Shown piece after piece: positions 43,608 to 51,975 of a stretch of DNA of 64,000 nucleotides. The notes beneath the pieces were generated by a model. It worked only from the letters and a program-made list of their open reading frames with translations. It ran no database searches and had not been told where the DNA came from. This DNA is from Brevibacillus reuszeri (GTDB lineage Bacteria; Bacillota; Bacilli; Brevibacillales; Brevibacillaceae). Every line of letters starts with the position of its first letter. Position 1 is the first letter of the stretch. Location: NCBI RefSeq assembly GCF_001187725.1, contig NZ_LGIQ01000011.1:656017-720016 (forward strand), in the 5' to 3' direction. Position numbers and translations under genes: made by a program.

Positions 43608-43624
43608 TGTTAGAAATCCTTACA
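43608..43624. promoter_or_regulatory. GlnR/TnrA box
   Basis: TGTTAGAAATCCTTACA matches the consensus TGTNA-N7-TNACA at every defined base. Its centre lies about 64 bases upstream of the likely glnA start and about 57 bases upstream of the divergent panE-like start. It indicates nitrogen control of one or both; the direction of control is not decided by sequence. Confidence 0.85.
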
Positions 43625-43643
43625 TTAAAAGTAAGAAAACCTC

Positions 43644-43673
43644 TTGACGAACGATATCAATCTTCCCTATAAT
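43644..43673 (+). promoter_or_regulatory. Sigma-A promoter of glnA
   Basis: TTGACG (43644-43649), an 18-base spacer and a perfect TATAAT (43668-43673). Confidence 0.8.
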
Positions 43674-43753
43674 ACGAAATAGAATAACGTACGAAAAGGC
43701 GAACTTTATTAGTTTGTTCAATAAAATAATTCGTGATTGGAGTGTTCTTTTCC

Positions 43754-45172
43754 ATGGATATGAAAACAGTCTTGTCCACCATCGACTCTGAAAAAATCGA
43801 ATACGTTGATTTTCGCATCGTTGACCTGCTCGGCCGCCAGCATCATGTGACGGTTCCTGCCTACGCTGTAGATGAAGGGACGTTTCGCAACGGTGTTGCC
43901 TTTGACGGCTCTAGTTTGACCGGATACAAATCCATCGAAGAAAGTGACATGGTCGCGATGCCTGATCCTGCCAGCGCATTTATCGATCCTTTCGTAGAAT
44001 CCAAAACCTTGAATATCGTTTGTAACATCGTCAATCCAGACAACTCCACCTATACACGCGATCCACGCGGCATTGCCCTGAAAGCAGAAGCCTACCTACA
44101 ACAGCTTGGTGTAGCGACCGCAGCGTATTTTGGCCCGGAATCGGAGTTTTTCCTGTTCGATAGTGTCCGCTATGCTTCTGGTCCATCCGGCTCCTTCTTC
44201 CATATCGATTCTGAAGAGGCATTCTGGAACACTGGTAAAGAGGGACAAAACCTCGGCTACAAGGTACGCAACAAAGGCGGCTACTTCCCTGTTCAACCGA
44301 CTGATTCGCAAATGGACATCCGCAATGAGATGTGCACACTGATGACCGGGGCAGGCCTTGCCGTTGAGCGTCATCACCATGAAGTAGCCACTGCTGGCCA
44401 AGGCGAGATCAACTTCCGCTTTGATACGCTCACTCGCACTGCTGACAACCTGCTCTTGTTCAAATACATCGTTCGCAATGTAGCTGCCAAGCATGGCAAA
44501 ACCGCTACCTTCATGCCAAAGCCGATCGTTGGCGACAACGGCTCCGGGATGCACGTGCACCAAAGCTTGTTTGACGGGGATACTCCCCTGTTTTATGAGC
44601 AAGGCGGCTATGCCAATTTGAGTGAAGCTGCCCTCCACTACATCGGTGGTATTCTGCATCACGCTCCTGCCCTGATCGCCTTGACCAACCCGAGCACCAA
44701 CTCGTTCAAGCGTCTCGTTCCTGGCTACGAAGCACCTGTGAATCTTGTGTTCTCCAAAGGCAATCGTTCTGCTGCCGTTCGTATCCCGATCGCGGCTGTC
44801 ACCCCAAAAGCGTCCCGCATCGAATTCCGCACACCAGACTCGACTGCCAACCCATACTTGGCGTTTGCCGCTATGCTGATGGCTGGTCTCGATGGAATCA
44901 AGCGCAAGCTCGACCCGCGTGAATTAGGCTATGGTCCATTGGATAAGAACATTTACGATCTCTCCGCTGCAGAAAAGCACGAGATCAAGAGCGCTCCTGC
45001 TTCTTTGGAGGAGGCACTGCTTGCTTTGGAGCAAGATCACGACTTCCTGCTCGAAGGAGGCGTCTTTACCAAAGACGTGATCGATAGCTGGATTTCCATC
45101 AAACGCGGTGAGATCGAGCAAGTCGAGCGCACTGTGAATCCGAAAGAGTATGAGCTGTATTACGATCTATAA
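43754..45172 (+). CDS. glnA: Glutamine synthetase, type I beta-like
   Basis: A 472-aa enzyme that makes glutamine from glutamate, ammonia and ATP. Family motifs are present: FGPESEFFLFD, NGSGMHVHQSLF, and FKRLVPGYEAPVNL with the Glu/Arg site. The length and the C-terminal segment DKNIYDLSAAEK with Tyr401 match the E. coli-type GSI-beta form, which carries the adenylylation tyrosine, not the 444-aa GSI-alpha usual in Bacillus. The ATG at 43754 is favoured over an upstream GTG because GGAG lies 11 bases before it. The promoter has a GlnR/TnrA box. No glnR or glnE gene is in view. Confidence 0.95.
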   Translation: MDMKTVLSTIDSEKIEYVDFRIVDLLGRQHHVTVPAYAVDEGTFRNGVAFDGSSLTGYKSIEESDMVAMPDPASAFIDPFVESKTLNIVCNIVNPDNSTYTRDPRGIALKAEAYLQQLGVATAAYFGPESEFFLFDSVRYASGPSGSFFHIDSEEAFWNTGKEGQNLGYKVRNKGGYFPVQPTDSQMDIRNEMCTLMTGAGLAVERHHHEVATAGQGEINFRFDTLTRTADNLLLFKYIVRNVAAKHGKTATFMPKPIVGDNGSGMHVHQSLFDGDTPLFYEQGGYANLSEAALHYIGGILHHAPALIALTNPSTNSFKRLVPGYEAPVNLVFSKGNRSAAVRIPIAAVTPKASRIEFRTPDSTANPYLAFAAMLMAGLDGIKRKLDPRELGYGPLDKNIYDLSAAEKHEIKSAPASLEEALLALEQDHDFLLEGGVFTKDVIDSWISIKRGEIEQVERTVNPKEYELYYDL

Positions 45173-45176
45173 ACGT

Positions 45177-45215
45177 AAAAAGAGCCTTCTCAATTGTCAA
45201 TTGAGAGGGCTTTTT
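45177..45215. terminator. Bidirectional terminator between glnA and the LuxR-type gene
   Basis: GCCTTCTCAATTG / CAATTGAGAGGGC with A5 before and T5 after. Confidence 0.85.
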
Positions 45216-45233
45216 GTATCTGTAGCTAGTCAT

Positions 45234-45977
45234 TCACTTTTGACCTGCATGAATTTTATAGCACAAGCTCGTCCGATTTGTGACATCAAACTTGCGATAG
45301 ATGCTTTGGAGATGCTTCTTTACTGTATTGATACTGACAAACAGCTGCCTGGCGATCACTTCATTTCCATAGCCTTTTTGCACAAGGGCAAGGACTTCTC
45401 GCTCTTTGCTGGTTAGTTCCCTTTCTTCCTGAGACATAGAAACGAAGGCTTCTGGAAACTCTTCATTCCCCATGCTTCGAGATAGAAAGCGAGTGAGCAG
45501 CTCAAGACAGGCCATGTCATTTGGCTGAAACGGATTCTCTTTTTCAGAGCGCATAAATGCAATGCAGCCGAGCAGTCGCCCGTTGTCCATGAGATAGGCA
45601 ACCATCTGATGATAGTATCCATGACGTGACATGAATTCATCGTAATAATCGCTTTGCTCATATTCTTGTGGCGAAAGAACGTCCTGAATTCGTAAAACAT
45701 GTTGATTCCGCAAGCGATGACCGATTTTGTTCGGCATTAAAATATCATACTGATAGCACGTATCCAGGTAGCGATCCATGGCGTGATGGCTAATGTTTCG
45801 CATCTCAGGACGAATCAGATCGTTTCGTTCGTTGCATATCCAAAAGTTGGCCTGATGAAAACCAAATCGCTTTTCAAACGCAGCTAGCGCCTGATGTCGG
45901 AAATTTTGCGCAGGACCAGCCATATCATCCATAAACGCAAGCACCTTTTGGTAATCTCTATTTGAAAGCGATTTCAT
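45234..45977 (-). CDS. LuxR-type transcription regulator
   Basis: A 247-aa regulator. A GAF/PAS-like sensory region covers about residues 1-180. The C-terminal LuxR helix-turn-helix (LTSKEREVLALVQKGYGNEV then IARQLFVSINTVKKHLQSIY) is at about 190-240. It is divergent from the amidase gene at 46117, which it may control. The signal is not known. No receiver domain is present, so it is not a classic response regulator. Confidence 0.88.
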   Translation of the reverse strand: MKSLSNRDYQKVLAFMDDMAGPAQNFRHQALAAFEKRFGFHQANFWICNERNDLIRPEMRNISHHAMDRYLDTCYQYDILMPNKIGHRLRNQHVLRIQDVLSPQEYEQSDYYDEFMSRHGYYHQMVAYLMDNGRLLGCIAFMRSEKENPFQPNDMACLELLTRFLSRSMGNEEFPEAFVSMSQEERELTSKEREVLALVQKGYGNEVIARQLFVSINTVKKHLQSIYRKFDVTNRTSLCYKIHAGQK

Positions 45978-46116
45978 AATCAGTCACTCCCCATGACCAG
46001 TCATCTCTTTTATTATATCAGATTTTTCCGTCAAAACATGGTCCGAACGGGTAATTGTACAAACAGGGTCCACCCTTCAATATGAAGCTATAACGTTGTC
46101 GACAAGGAGTGAGCCT

Positions 46117-47073
46117 ATGAGCTATTTGAATCTGGCCTTGGTCCAAATCGCATCACCCAGTGCACATCCTGATTTGCAAGCACGCAAACGGGAAAATTAC
46201 GAAAAACTGGCCTACTATGTAGACACGATCGCCACCATGAATCCAGCGGTCGATCTCATTGCCTTTCCTGAATTGTATCTAAACGGACTTGATCCAGTGA
46301 ATTGGTTACAGATGGCAGAGCCAATCCCTGGTCCCTTGACTGAGTTGCTTTGCGAAAAAGCGAGACAGCATCGAAAATGGCTGACACCTGGTTCCTTGTT
46401 TGAACAAGCGGAGAATGAAAACGAAGCCTACAATACGGCAATCCTGATCTCTCCCGAGGGAGAAATCGTCATGAAATACCGGAAAGTATTTATCCCTTAT
46501 CCGCTTGAGCAGTCAAAGCCTGGACATGATTTTCCGGTATACGAGATCCCGAACATTGGTAAAGTAGGCTTCCTGATCTGTGCGGATGGCCACTATCCGG
46601 AAGCAGCACGCAATCTTGCTCTAAAAGGGGCGGAAGTGATTATCAAGCCGACACTCCAGGGTGACTGGATTGGTGGAACGAGAAATCACCTTCCGATCGC
46701 CATTACCCGCGCGATTGAGAATCAATGCTTTGTCGTTAGCATCAACCATCCGAATCCAATCGGAATGGGGAATTCCGTAGCTGTCGATCCAGAAGGCAGA
46801 GTTATTGAACAGCTGGGTGACTCCGAGTCCTTTACCATTGTTTATTTGAATCTGGAGGAAGTACGGCGCGTCAGGGAAAACGGCTCCATGGGGATGTTTG
46901 GATTCCTGAAAATGCTCAAAGGGTTCAAGGAATCAGGGATTCAGGTTGATGAATGCTATGCCGCTGACATCACAAAGGCACCCCTCTATCAATCACTGCA
47001 AATTCCTTTTCCGAAAACACCAGCCGATATCCAGAAATATGGCTCTTCGCGAAAAGAGCAAGCAAACGTGTAG
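46117..47073 (+). CDS. Nitrilase-superfamily amidohydrolase (aliphatic amidase-like)
   Basis: A 318-aa carbon-nitrogen hydrolase. The catalytic triad is visible as Glu in IAFPELYLN, Lys in KYRKVFIP and Cys in FLICADGHYPEAARN. The Cys-region wording is closest to aliphatic amidases and formamidases, which release ammonia from amides. The start at 46117 follows AAGGAGTGAGCCT; an upstream TTG was discarded. It is divergent from the LuxR-type regulator and lies near glnA, so a nitrogen-supply role is plausible. Confidence 0.9.
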   Translation: MSYLNLALVQIASPSAHPDLQARKRENYEKLAYYVDTIATMNPAVDLIAFPELYLNGLDPVNWLQMAEPIPGPLTELLCEKARQHRKWLTPGSLFEQAENENEAYNTAILISPEGEIVMKYRKVFIPYPLEQSKPGHDFPVYEIPNIGKVGFLICADGHYPEAARNLALKGAEVIIKPTLQGDWIGGTRNHLPIAITRAIENQCFVVSINHPNPIGMGNSVAVDPEGRVIEQLGDSESFTIVYLNLEEVRRVRENGSMGMFGFLKMLKGFKESGIQVDECYAADITKAPLYQSLQIPFPKTPADIQKYGSSRKEQANV

Positions 47074-47081
47074 ATTGCCAC

Positions 47082-47113
47082 AACCACCGGCCGATGACTG
47101 CCGGTGGTTTTTT
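47082..47113 (+). terminator. Terminator of the amidase gene
   Basis: AACCACCGGC / GCCGGTGGTT (47082-47091 / 47100-47109), then T6. Confidence 0.85.
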
Positions 47114-47117
47114 GCAC

Positions 47118-47152
47118 AAAAAAAGAGACCCTCGCAAAAGGGTCTCTTTTTT
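47118..47152 (-). terminator. Terminator of the ANT(4')-like gene
   Basis: AAAAAAGAGACCCT / AGGGTCTCTTTTTT, a 14-bp stem adjacent to the minus-strand stop at 47157. Confidence 0.85.
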
Positions 47153-47156
47153 GGGC

Positions 47157-47927
47157 TCAAAAAGGAATTCGCTTTGAATGGATCGTGTAATCGTGTTCAG
47201 CTGCCCACGCTGCAAGCCCACTCCAAAAATCTTCGCAGGCGGCTAGTAATTCGGACGGCTCTGACAGGTTTCCTGACATCACCAGTCGAGCTACTTTATC
47301 GAAGCCAGCTGGCCGATCTGGCAGCTCCAAAGCCTCCGGCAACACCATTGCTCCGGTCGAGTATCTTTTTTGATTGTGCAATCCGATCAGCATCGCACCG
47401 TACTTTGCAAATTGCATGGTTAAATACGGCAAGTAGGTGCTCGGGCCGTTCACGCTTATATTTCGCAGCTTTCCAATAAACTCGTACATTTCTCCTACGA
47501 GCACTTCGTTGACTGCGTGCTTGAAGTCTTCCTTTGCAGGTGATTCAGCCGCTTTCTTGAGCTCCGCCAAGAACCCTTCTGGGTCGTACAGGCTAAGCGG
47601 GGAAAAGAAAGGACTGTGTGTCAGTGGCCACTCTCCCTCAACGGTAGCTGCTGTCGCTAAAATGACTTTTGCACTCATAACGTTCACTTCGGCTTTCCAC
47701 GGTCCCGCTGACCATTCATAGCTAAAATCTGTCTCGTCACCAGAATCATCGAGTACACAAAACATCTCGATATCCGAAAACGGCCCGTCTGTACCTCTGG
47801 AAACAGATCCGTAGACCCCAATAGCCAAAACTTTCTCTTTGAAAACCTCATGCAATCTCGAAGCGATTTCCTGGCAGGTTTGAAATCTTTCCCTTTTTGA
47901 AATTTCTACAGGTCCATTCATGTTCAT
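47157..47927 (-). CDS. Aminoglycoside 4'-O-nucleotidyltransferase-like protein
   Basis: A 256-aa nucleotidyltransferase. It follows the staphylococcal ANT(4')/KNT pattern over its whole length: IGVYGSVSRGTDGPFSDIEM (GS...DxE catalytic motif), EWSAGPWKAEVNV, GEWPLTHSPFF, KLRNISVNGPSTYLPYLTMQ, KYGAMLIGLHNQ, and the C-terminal HSKRIPF. ANT(4') adenylylates kanamycin, tobramycin and similar drugs. Activity is likely but unproven. GGGAG lies about 10 bases before the ATG. No insertion sequence or plasmid marker flanks it, so it looks chromosomal. Confidence 0.9.
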   Translation of the reverse strand: MNMNGPVEISKRERFQTCQEIASRLHEVFKEKVLAIGVYGSVSRGTDGPFSDIEMFCVLDDSGDETDFSYEWSAGPWKAEVNVMSAKVILATAATVEGEWPLTHSPFFSPLSLYDPEGFLAELKKAAESPAKEDFKHAVNEVLVGEMYEFIGKLRNISVNGPSTYLPYLTMQFAKYGAMLIGLHNQKRYSTGAMVLPEALELPDRPAGFDKVARLVMSGNLSEPSELLAACEDFWSGLAAWAAEHDYTIHSKRIPF

Positions 47928-48132
47928 TTGCTTACATCTCCCTTAAGCTAGTTTGGCTGGGTGGATACAAGCACATAAATGGAGGACCTCGGGATTAACG
48001 GGGGACTTTTTTGGGATGCATGATGTTTATCCTCCTTCGCAGCATATAGCAAGCCAGCTTTTTCCGATATATTTACGTCTCCCCCTCTATTCGTCTACAA
48101 TCAGTTTATTGGAAATAGGAGGGAATCTTCAA

Positions 48133-48468
48133 GTGGAGTCTTACTCGCTAAAAGAGATACAAGTTCACATCAAACAAACGGAATACCGCCCCAAGGACAA
48201 GCAAGCTTCCTTTTTAAAGCTGGTAGAAGAAGTAGGAGAACTCTCAGAAGCCATTCGAAAAGATTCCCGTATGACTGAAACAAAGTCCATCAAAGGAACC
48301 ATTGAGGAAGAGCTCTACGATGTGCTCTATTACGTATTGGTATTGGCAAACCAGTATGGAATCGATATGGAAGAAGCGATGCGGCTAAAAGAAGAAATCA
48401 AACAACAAAAAATGGCGAAGCGAAAAGTAGAAGATGAGCGTAAGAAGCTTGAAGACTCATCCACATGA
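48133..48468 (+). CDS. MazG-like nucleotide pyrophosphohydrolase
   Basis: A 111-aa all-helical protein with the MazG-type metal motif KLVEEVGELSEAIRK then EEELYDVLYYVLVLANQYGI (EExxE...ExxD). Expected to act on nucleoside triphosphates, but the substrate is open. The GTG at 48133 follows TAGGAGGGAATCTTC; the frame open 60 codons further upstream lacks a ribosome site and is not expected to be translated. Confidence 0.88.
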   Translation: MESYSLKEIQVHIKQTEYRPKDKQASFLKLVEEVGELSEAIRKDSRMTETKSIKGTIEEELYDVLYYVLVLANQYGIDMEEAMRLKEEIKQQKMAKRKVEDERKKLEDSST

Positions 48469-48545
48469 ATTTATTTTCTGTAAGTGAAACCTTCACCAAT
48501 CCCCAAACGTCCTATTAACATATTTTCCCTTGGAGGAATGGTAGC

Positions 48546-49235
48546 ATGAATCAAGTGCTCGCAGCAGTCATCCTATTCGCCAGTTTATTATCGTTTTCTG
48601 TCAGTACTGGTACTTCAAGCAGCATGGCTCAATCAGGCACCCAGGTTCCCGCGCAGGCAAATAGCAGTCATTTGACCAGCCAAACGCCCACGATTCTAGC
48701 CGAAGCCCCGCTCGACAGCAACATGTCCGGCAACACGAAAGCAAAGTATCTCGTGCTAGTCATGACAGATGGACAATATCGAATCGAAGAAGAACCAGGT
48801 CCTTTTACTGGCCCTAACTGGACTGGCACCTTTGAGCTCCAACTGCTTGATGAAAAAAGAAGCCCCCTGTCCACACTCCGTTTGAATGACGCGTTTGATG
48901 AGCTGCTGTTCCAAAAATCATTTTCCTTCGCCTTTGCTGATTACAATCATGATGGCAATATCGATTTTGCAATCGGACAGTATGCGTCTAGTAATCTGTA
49001 CACCTACAAGCTATTTACGATCCGCGATGGAAAAATGGAACGGCTGCCGATTGAATCCGATAACGAGATTGTAAGCTCAGAGCGCAGTTATTCTGTTTTG
49101 TTTGCACAGGTTAGCCCTGACTCCTTCAAAACCGTTTATTACGACAACTCGCTTGGAAAATACCTTGAACGCGTATATCAGTGGAAGAATACTACGTTTT
49201 CCCTCATTCGCGAAGCTGAGACAGACTCCCTGTAA
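48546..49235 (+). CDS. Secreted protein with DxNxDG-type repeat, unknown
   Basis: A 229-aa protein. A signal segment at about residues 1-28 (MNQVLAAVILFASLLSFSVS) is followed by a Ser/Thr-rich linker. A beta-rich domain contains FADYNHDGNIDFAIGQY, an FG-GAP/calcium-type loop (DxNxDGxxD). GGAGG lies close to the ATG. Likely exported or envelope-attached. No specific family recognised. It is monocistronic and followed by a terminator. Confidence 0.7.
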   Translation: MNQVLAAVILFASLLSFSVSTGTSSSMAQSGTQVPAQANSSHLTSQTPTILAEAPLDSNMSGNTKAKYLVLVMTDGQYRIEEEPGPFTGPNWTGTFELQLLDEKRSPLSTLRLNDAFDELLFQKSFSFAFADYNHDGNIDFAIGQYASSNLYTYKLFTIRDGKMERLPIESDNEIVSSERSYSVLFAQVSPDSFKTVYYDNSLGKYLERVYQWKNTTFSLIREAETDSL

Positions 49236-49253
49236 AACTTTCCTATTCCCAAG

Positions 49254-49285
49254 CAAAAAGCCCTCCTGATATAGGAAGGCTTCTT
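49254..49285. terminator. Bidirectional terminator before the chemoreceptor gene
   Basis: AAGCCCTCCT / AGGAAGGCTT (one mismatch) with A5 before and T-rich sequence after. Confidence 0.75.
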
Positions 49286-49289
49286 TCCC

Positions 49290-51026
49290 TTACATTTTGA
49301 AACGGCTGAGTGAATCCTGCAAGTCGAGAGCCATTTTGCTTAATGCTCCTGCTGTAGCAGATACCTCTTCCATCGTAGCATTCTGTTCTTCAGAAGCAGC
49401 AGCGATATTTTGAATATTGCCAGACGATTGTTCGGAAATCTGGGACACCTCTTGGATCGACTCGACCATGATTTGCGACTCCGCGTGAATCGTCTCTACA
49501 ATCCCTACTACCTCTTGTGATTCCTGTGAAATATTCTCGATCATTTTGACAATGTCCGTAAACAGCTCTCCCGTTTGTTCGATCATCGTGATGCCATCCT
49601 GCACGACGCCTGTTCCGTCCTGCATGCGGCTTACAGCTTGCTCGGTATCTAATTGAACCTGCTCAATGATCGCCCGGATATCCCCTGCTGCTTTCGCCGA
49701 TTCCTCCGCCAGTTTGCGAACTTCATCCGCAACAACTGCAAATCCACGACCATGCTCTCCTGCGCGTGCCGCTTCGATTGCTGCATTCAATGCCAATAGA
49801 TTTGTCTGGTTGGCAATTTGGGTAATGACTTCCACAATGTGCGTAATATGCTTCGATTTCTCGTTCAAGTGGATTATGTCATTCGCTGTCGTTGACGATG
49901 TTTGCTGAATGAGGCTGATCTGATTAATCGTTTGGGCGACAACCTCATTTCCGCTGAACGCTTTTTGATTGGTCTTCGTAGCCAATGCTGCTACAGCAGT
50001 CATCGAAGAACTCAATTGCTGCAAGCGTGTAGAAACCTCTGTCACGCGATCATCCGCGTCCTTCATATTGACCGTTTGCTTTTCCGCCCCGATCGATACT
50101 TCTTGGATCGCCTGGGCGATCTGCTCTGTCGCTCTCTCCGTCTGCTCGCTGCTGGCTGCTAATTGCTCGGATGACGCTGCCAGCTGTTGCGAGGTCTCGG
50201 CGACATCACCGATGATTTCTCTCCATTTCAGCGACATGCCGTTGAAGCTGTCACATAGCTGACCGATCTCATCCTTGTTTTTGACCTGCAAAGGCTCTAC
50301 CGTCAAATCACCGTTATCCATACGCTTCACAAGAGCTGTCAGCTTCACGAGCGGTTTTGCGATATGGTTGGCAAACAACACAACAATCGCTGTTCCCACA
50401 AGCAAGGCACAACCCGTAATAATAAGCAGTACATAAATAATCTGATTCGCATTGCTATTGTAATCACTCATATACGAACCAACAATAATGATCCAGCCCC
50501 AATTCGGATCGACTTGCGAATAGGCAATTTTCGGTTCAAGTGCATTCGGATCGTCAGGCAAAGGCCATTTGTAGTAAGTGAAGCCCCCACCATTCAGACC
50601 TTGTTCGAAAATGTTACGCGCAAAGTAAACGCCATCCGGGTCTTGCTTATCCAAGAAATTTTGTCCTTCCGAATTCGGATGGAGAATCAGATTTCCTTGT
50701 TTATCATATGCAAACATGTAGCCATTTTTCCCAAAATCAAATTCCTTGGTAATTGTTCTTTTCCCATCGGCCGTTTTCGGTCCAAGGATATGCGTTTTCA
50801 CCAGCTCTTGCGCTTCCTCTAGAGATATTTTCCCGCTTTTTACATCCTCATTGATGACATCAATCATCGAAATGACCAAGCGCACGGAATTTTTCAGACC
50901 CGTCTGCGAAAGCTCGTTGAGTCCATCCTTTGCCACAGTGTATCCGATGATCCCTGTCAACAGAGTAGGAATGGCTAGCAAAAGCAAACAAACAATGACT
51001 AATTTTTTTCGTATCGTTACTCTCAT
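49290..51026 (-). CDS. Methyl-accepting chemotaxis protein
   Basis: A 578-aa chemoreceptor. TM1 is at about residues 9-29, an extracytoplasmic single-Cache ligand domain follows (about 30-190, with GYMFAYDKQGNLILHPNSEG and NWGWIIIVGSYM), TM2 is at about 195-215, then a HAMP linker. The cytoplasmic signalling domain has ANQTNLLALNAAIEAARAGE and GRGFAVVADEVRKLAEESA. It would report to CheW/CheA. The ligand is unknown. An AAGGAGAAGAC site precedes the ATG. Confidence 0.95.
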   Translation of the reverse strand: MRVTIRKKLVIVCLLLLAIPTLLTGIIGYTVAKDGLNELSQTGLKNSVRLVISMIDVINEDVKSGKISLEEAQELVKTHILGPKTADGKRTITKEFDFGKNGYMFAYDKQGNLILHPNSEGQNFLDKQDPDGVYFARNIFEQGLNGGGFTYYKWPLPDDPNALEPKIAYSQVDPNWGWIIIVGSYMSDYNSNANQIIYVLLIITGCALLVGTAIVVLFANHIAKPLVKLTALVKRMDNGDLTVEPLQVKNKDEIGQLCDSFNGMSLKWREIIGDVAETSQQLAASSEQLAASSEQTERATEQIAQAIQEVSIGAEKQTVNMKDADDRVTEVSTRLQQLSSSMTAVAALATKTNQKAFSGNEVVAQTINQISLIQQTSSTTANDIIHLNEKSKHITHIVEVITQIANQTNLLALNAAIEAARAGEHGRGFAVVADEVRKLAEESAKAAGDIRAIIEQVQLDTEQAVSRMQDGTGVVQDGITMIEQTGELFTDIVKMIENISQESQEVVGIVETIHAESQIMVESIQEVSQISEQSSGNIQNIAAASEEQNATMEEVSATAGALSKMALDLQDSLSRFKM

Positions 51027-51320
51027 TCTGTCTTCTCCTTCATGCTAGGACATGTGATAATAACCTATACCCGGCTCGTTATTATTCAAACATGTAGTTT
51101 AGTAATCAAATAAAAATAGACCAAGAACACCTCGTCAGTGTCATTGATCTTAAAATAAAATTTTATCGAGTACAGCGTTTTGATTGATCTATAAACGAAA
51201 CAATAAGCTAATTGCCGCACAGGCCATCTGCATCTGTGTTGCCCGGCTTTTGCCATTTTACAGTTTCGCCAACTATTCGTCTAGTTGATCAAAACGAGCA
51301 AGGACTAAAGTCATTCATCC
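51027..51320. other. Leader region of the chemoreceptor gene
   Basis: A 294-base gap with no gene. It contains a hairpin, GCCGCACAG / CTGTG-N4-CCGGC (about 51214-51247). I could not match it to a known riboswitch. Confidence 0.35.
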
Positions 51321-51488
51321 TTACTCTTTACCTTTGATCAGGTAATCTTCCTTTTGCTTTTTATTTTTTTCATCCGCGGTCATGTCATGCTCCAAGACGT
51401 TAAACATCAGCTCGTCCTTTACCTTGCGGGATACGTTTCGCTCAGGTGGATTGGAGATCGGTGTACCCATAATCATATCGTCTTTCAT
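51321..51488 (-). CDS. Small charged protein (55 aa), unknown
   Basis: A 55-aa ORF starting MKDDMIMGTPISNPPERNVS, ending in the Lys-rich KNKKQKEDYLIKGKE. The ATG at 51488 follows GGGGAGG by 7 bases, a strong site for so short a frame. No membrane segment. It is separate from the type I toxin-like gene, which is on the other strand. No family recognised; gene status rests on the ribosome site and the clean frame. Confidence 0.6.
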   Translation of the reverse strand: MKDDMIMGTPISNPPERNVSRKVKDELMFNVLEHDMTADEKNKKQKEDYLIKGKE

Positions 51489-51643
51489 TCGCTTGCCTCC
51501 CCTATGTCATTTGCGACTTAGGATGTCATTGGAGGGGCGGTACTATTCGTTTGGACAGAAAACATGCTATTATTTTCCTAATACAATAGCATAGGTTCCT
51601 CAAGGGTGGTCGGCTCATCTCCTGAACAAAGGGGGTGAGAATT

Positions 51644-51727
51644 ATGACAGTGTATGAAGCGATAAGCCTGATGATTGCTTTTGGCATGCTTATTGTGGCC
51701 ATACTGTCTTTCACCAAAAAGAAATAG
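51644..51727 (+). CDS. Holin-like small toxin (type I)
   Basis: A 27-aa peptide starting MTVYEAISLMIAFGMLIVAI and ending in FTKKK: one hydrophobic helix and a basic tail, the pattern of the small putative holin-like toxins of Bacillales. The ribosome site GGGGGTGAG is very strong, as usual for type I toxins. The 3' side has a hairpin (51726-51758) and a terminator (51816-51849). The antisense RNA expected for such a locus was not proved. It is too short for most gene callers. Confidence 0.75.
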   Translation: MTVYEAISLMIAFGMLIVAILSFTKKK

Positions 51728-51758
51728 ATCACCCTTGAGCCTGCCAGCCGGGTGATCT
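51726..51758 (+). terminator. Hairpin at the 3' end of the toxin gene
   Basis: AGATCACCC / GGGTGATCT, a perfect 9-bp stem that overlaps the stop codon. The following sequence (GCGTTTAAAA) is only weakly T-rich. Confidence 0.6.
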
Positions 51759-51815
51759 GCGTTTAAAAACCTGTTACTTGCTGAGCCGCCCCCTGTGGGG
51801 AACGTCTATTGTAGT

Positions 51816-51849
51816 GACCGTAGGTGCGCCAACACCTGCGGTCTTTTTT
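51816..51849 (+). terminator. Terminator downstream of the toxin locus
   Basis: GACCGTAGGTG / CACCTGCGGTC (one mismatch) followed by T6. A CCCC / GGGG hairpin precedes it at about 51790-51800. It probably ends the longer toxin transcript. Confidence 0.8.
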
Positions 51850-51975
51850 AGTTTACGTTAGCGCTACTACCATGTATTCTGCTTTTTGTAAAACATTATT
51901 TACATATTTGTCTCCCATATTACCATAACTCGTCAAAAATAAAAACAGGTTACTTGCTTCATATGCCTTTGCGCT

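Noticed and set aside
51027..51320. A cyclic-di-GMP riboswitch before the chemoreceptor gene
   Set aside because: The conserved core sequences of the known classes could not be found on the minus strand.
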